Source of the DNA: CBFHWU01 sp965659665
Lineage (GTDB): Bacteria; Bacteroidota; Bacteroidia; Flavobacteriales; Flavobacteriaceae
Direction: 5' to 3'
Assembly: GCA_965659665.1 (NCBI GenBank)
Contig: CBFHWU010000029.1
Coordinates: forward strand, 48,388 to 112,387
DNA length: 64,000 nucleotides
A model generated the notes under the pieces. The model saw only the letters and a program-made list of their open reading frames with translations, searched no databases and was not told the DNA's origin. A program made the translations under genes and the position numbers. This document shows positions 62,261 through 64,000 of the stretch, piece by piece (position 1 is the first letter of the stretch; every line of letters starts with the position of its first letter).

Positions 62261-63381
62261 TTGAGATAGATAACATAACAAAGGGATTTAAAACTGCAGA
62301 GGCTCGTTGGTCAAGATTTGGACCATACTATGCTATGTTTCCCGTTGATTTTGCTTTTGATGTTGTAAATAAATACTCAAATGAAGGAGATTATATTTTA
62401 GACCCGTTTGCTGGTAGAAGTTCCAGTATTTATGCTGGAGGCGTATTGGGAAGGCATAGTTTGGGAATTGAGATAAATCCTGTCGGATGGATTTACGGAA
62501 GTGTTAAGCTAAACCCAGCGGATAAAGATGATGTAGTCGATAGGTTGTTCGAAATTTATGGGAAGAGAAATTATTACAACAGGGCAATAGAAAGAATGCC
62601 TGAATTTTATAGAATTTGTTATTGTGATGAAGTACTAAAATTTCTTCTTTCCGCAAGAAAGAACCTTAACTGGAAAAGTGATAGTGTGGATGCAACTTTG
62701 ATGTCAATTATCTTGGTTTATCTTCACGCTAAAATTGGAGAAGGATTATCCAACCAAATGAGGATGACAAAATCAATGGGTATGAATTACTCCGTTGAAT
62801 GGTGGAAAGCAAATAATTTTTCAAATCCACCAGAAATTAACCCAGCAGAAGTAATTCTTAATAAGATTCATTGGCGTTACAAAAAAGGAATGCCCAAGGT
62901 TACTGAAAGTGCAGTTGTATTTGGCGATAGCACAATAGAACTTCATAAAATATCCGAAAGAGCAAACGCTAATAGCATTGGATTTTCGTTATTGTTTACC
63001 TCTCCTCCGTACTATTCTATAACAGATTATCACGCAGACCAATGGCTAAGACTTTGGCTTTTAGGTGGAAACGAAACACCAAGATTCATAAAAGAAAAGC
63101 ACAAGGGTAGATTTATAGATAAAGAAAGATACTATAATTTATTAGATGAAGTATTCGGATTAAGTTCAACTATAATGAAAGATAAGAGTACAATTTATGT
63201 TAGGACTGATAAAAGAGAGTTTACCTTCAATTCTACTATTGAAAGCTTGCAAAAACATTTTCCAAAGCACAAAGCACAAATAATTGATAAGCCATTACAA
63301 TCTGACACTAAAACGCAGACTAAGCTATACGGAGATAAAACATTGAAACCAGGAGAAGTAGATATTATTATGACCAGATAA
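62257..63381 (+). CDS. DNA methyltransferase (TSPPY type)
   Basis: This 374-residue SAM-dependent enzyme has motif I DPFAGRSS (49-56), the acidic ribose-binding EINP (72-75) and the catalytic motif TSPPYYSITDY (248-258) followed by DQWLRLWLLGG. Motif I precedes motif IV, and no separate target-recognition domain is obvious except the 90-240 insert. TSPPY usually means N4-cytosine methylation, though N6-adenine cannot be excluded. Made in the same transcript as HerA and NurA, it could mark host DNA so that the nuclease pair attacks only unmodified DNA; this is inference. The stop is two bases before the right-hand GCCAACGCT. Confidence 0.87.
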   Translation: MIEIDNITKGFKTAEARWSRFGPYYAMFPVDFAFDVVNKYSNEGDYILDPFAGRSSSIYAGGVLGRHSLGIEINPVGWIYGSVKLNPADKDDVVDRLFEIYGKRNYYNRAIERMPEFYRICYCDEVLKFLLSARKNLNWKSDSVDATLMSIILVYLHAKIGEGLSNQMRMTKSMGMNYSVEWWKANNFSNPPEINPAEVILNKIHWRYKKGMPKVTESAVVFGDSTIELHKISERANANSIGFSLLFTSPPYYSITDYHADQWLRLWLLGGNETPRFIKEKHKGRFIDKERYYNLLDEVFGLSSTIMKDKSTIYVRTDKREFTFNSTIESLQKHFPKHKAQIIDKPLQSDTKTQTKLYGDKTLKPGEVDIIMTR

Positions 63382-63383
63382 AA

Positions 63384-63392
63384 GCCAACGCT
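63384..63392 (+). repeat. Direct repeat GCCAACGCT, right boundary
   Basis: This is identical to 58727-58735. It begins two bases after the methyltransferase stop and two bases before the right hairpin. Confidence 0.55.
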
Positions 63393-63394
63393 AA

Positions 63395-63460
63395 AAGACA
63401 TACACATTTGCAATTCGCTAAAGCCAGCACCAAGCCAAAAATTGCAAAAGAGTATGTCTT
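63395..63460. repeat. Imperfect hairpin flanking the HerA cassette (right copy)
   Basis: The 21-base arms at 63395-63415 and 63440-63460 pair at 19 of 21 positions, with the same CACATTTG/CAAAAGAG core and mismatch pattern as the left copy. The 24-base loop holds GCCAGC and AAGCC. GCCAACCC follows at 63461. It may also help end transcription of the operon, although no T-run follows. Confidence 0.75.
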
Positions 63461-63695
63461 GCCAACCCAGAACGAACGAACGAATACGCCCTACAACAAC
63501 GTATATGAAGTAATGCTCCCTATCGGTCGCACTCCTCATATACACGACCGATGTAGCACATTCAGCTAAAGCTGACCAAAGTGACAGACTAAATAATCTG
63601 AATTCTCTTGCTCCGCATTTTTTAAAATTTCTCTGCCAACCCACATCCCAAGCTTTACAAAAGAGCCAAATCTCCTTCGCGCTGCAATAATTATG
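63461..63695. other. Non-coding spacer right of the cassette
   Basis: No gene is supported in these bases. They contain a perfect ATCGGTCG/CGACCGAT hairpin with a 15-base loop (63522-63552) and the palindrome TCAGCT-AA-AGCTGA (63562-63575), which resembles the operator repeats downstream. A third GCCAACCC (63635-63642) is followed by ACAAAAGAGCC, perhaps a decayed relative of the hairpin element. ACAACAACGTATATGA near 63493-63508 is also repeat-like. Confidence 0.45.
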
Positions 63696-63809
63696 TTTTG
63701 TATCGCGATAGTCAGGTTAAAGCTGACCTTATTGCTATGAATAATAAACATTTAAATTATATTTTGTATCATTGTAGTCAGGTTAAAGCTGACTTATAAA
63801 CTATGAAAC
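63696..63809 (+). promoter_or_regulatory. Tandem palindromic operator repeats before the AbiEi-like gene
   Basis: Two copies of a roughly 45-base unit begin at 63696 and 63762 (66 bases apart). Each has TTTTGTATC, four variable bases, then TAGTCAGGTTAAAGCTGAC, TTAT and CTATGAA. The inner GTCAG-GTTAAAG-CTGAC is an inverted repeat (63711-63727 and 63777-63793). The ATG in the second CTATGAA is the start codon of the downstream gene. This is what an autoregulated antitoxin operator would look like; known AbiEi antitoxins repress their own operon by binding inverted repeats. Confidence 0.6.
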
Positions 63810-64000
63810 ATAAGTTCATATCTACACAATCAAACGGGATTCTGACTTTCTTCAATCAGATGAATAAGGATTGCTTTGATTATTCTGAGGCTATCACAGC
63901 TTTGCCTAATTCCAATGAGAGTGCTTTAAAAGAACTTCTTAGCGACATGGTAAAAAGAGGCCTTCTGATGCGCTTAAAAAAAGGATTGTACTACATCATA
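63803..64000 (+). CDS. AbiEi-type antitoxin / winged-helix protein (partial)
   Basis: The first 66 codons of a gene run off the window end. The visible part is a winged-helix N-terminus: GILTFFNQMNKDCFDYSEA, a second helix ESALKELLSDMVKRGLL and the wing MRLKKGLYYI. This is the pattern of the type IV toxin-antitoxin AbiEi antitoxin N-terminal domain. If so, a nucleotidyltransferase toxin (AbiEii) should follow outside the window. The start codon is at the end of the operator repeats. The family call is from a partial sequence. Confidence 0.65.
   Translation, partial: MKHKFISTQSNGILTFFNQMNKDCFDYSEAITALPNSNESALKELLSDMVKRGLLMRLKKGLYYII

Noticed and set aside
58661..63460. Flanking hairpins as canonical integron attC sites
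   Set aside because: The ends show direct GCCAAC boxes, not the inverse RYYYAAC ... GTTRRRY pair of class attC sites, and no integrase is in the window. Kept as a hairpin repeat of unknown type.
63696..63809. Start of a CRISPR array
   Set aside because: Only two repeat copies with a palindromic core occur, the spacing is 66 bases, and the second copy merges into a gene start. No further copies are present in the window, so an operator is the better reading.
1..64000. tRNA or rRNA genes, insertion-sequence transposases, phage genes
   Set aside because: I saw no cloverleaf-like or rRNA-like stretch and no transposase or phage structural motifs in any long frame.

Overview
The window reads as a chromosome segment of a marine-type flavobacterium (Bacteroidota, probably Flavobacteriaceae). 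The DNA is AT-rich. Several genes are preceded by the Bacteroidota -7 box TAnnTTTG. Proteins carry type IX secretion tails (GH81 protein) or belong to that system (PorZ). TonB-dependent receptors, an NADP-type glutamate dehydrogenase and marine-glucan enzymes (GH81 and GH10) fit the same group. The species cannot be named from the sequence alone.

Positions 1-35 kb are mostly housekeeping. They hold the end of accC, a prolyl oligopeptidase, asd, tdk-alr, rsmI-recJ, a TonB receptor, DUF3108-M23-pgi, a uvrC-patatin pair, a folate cyclo-ligase, ileS-dksA-lspA, porZ-recO-TonB receptor, gdhA, a transsulfuration enzyme, an ArsC-like/EamA pair, a secreted formylglycine-generating-enzyme-like lipoprotein and fbp. 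Many neighbours overlap by 1-8 bases or are 1-6 bases apart, so these are compact operons.

Positions 35.6-47.6 kb hold a large D-lactate-dehydrogenase-type oxidase and a small carbohydrate-response block: an AraC regulator, a GH10 lipoprotein, an ECF-like sigma factor with a small membrane partner and a Spy-like protein, and a 1420-residue GH81 laminarinase with two CBM6 modules. No SusC/SusD pair accompanies it. Positions 48.4-53.3 kb hold an RND/MMPL exporter operon (exporter, LolA-like protein, outer-membrane barrel) divergent from an HxlR regulator, with a 17-bp palindrome between them.

From about 53.3 kb the DNA becomes an accessory, partly decayed zone. It holds a RidA remnant beside a DUF1028 gene, a frameshifted ferric-iron ABC permease, unexplained fragments and an SMP-30 lipoprotein. 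The zone ends in the most notable object, a three-gene operon at 58782-63381 encoding a HerA-type ATPase, a NurA-type nuclease and a TSPPY-type DNA methyltransferase. The genes are joined by two ATGA overlaps. The operon lies between two copies of GCCAACGCT, each abutting an imperfect hairpin of the same family, so it looks like a mobile gene cassette. It is followed by the start of an AbiEi-like antitoxin gene whose start codon lies at the end of a tandemly repeated palindromic operator. I infer a defence or DNA-modification island. Function has not been shown, and whether this exact three-gene combination is already described needs a database search.
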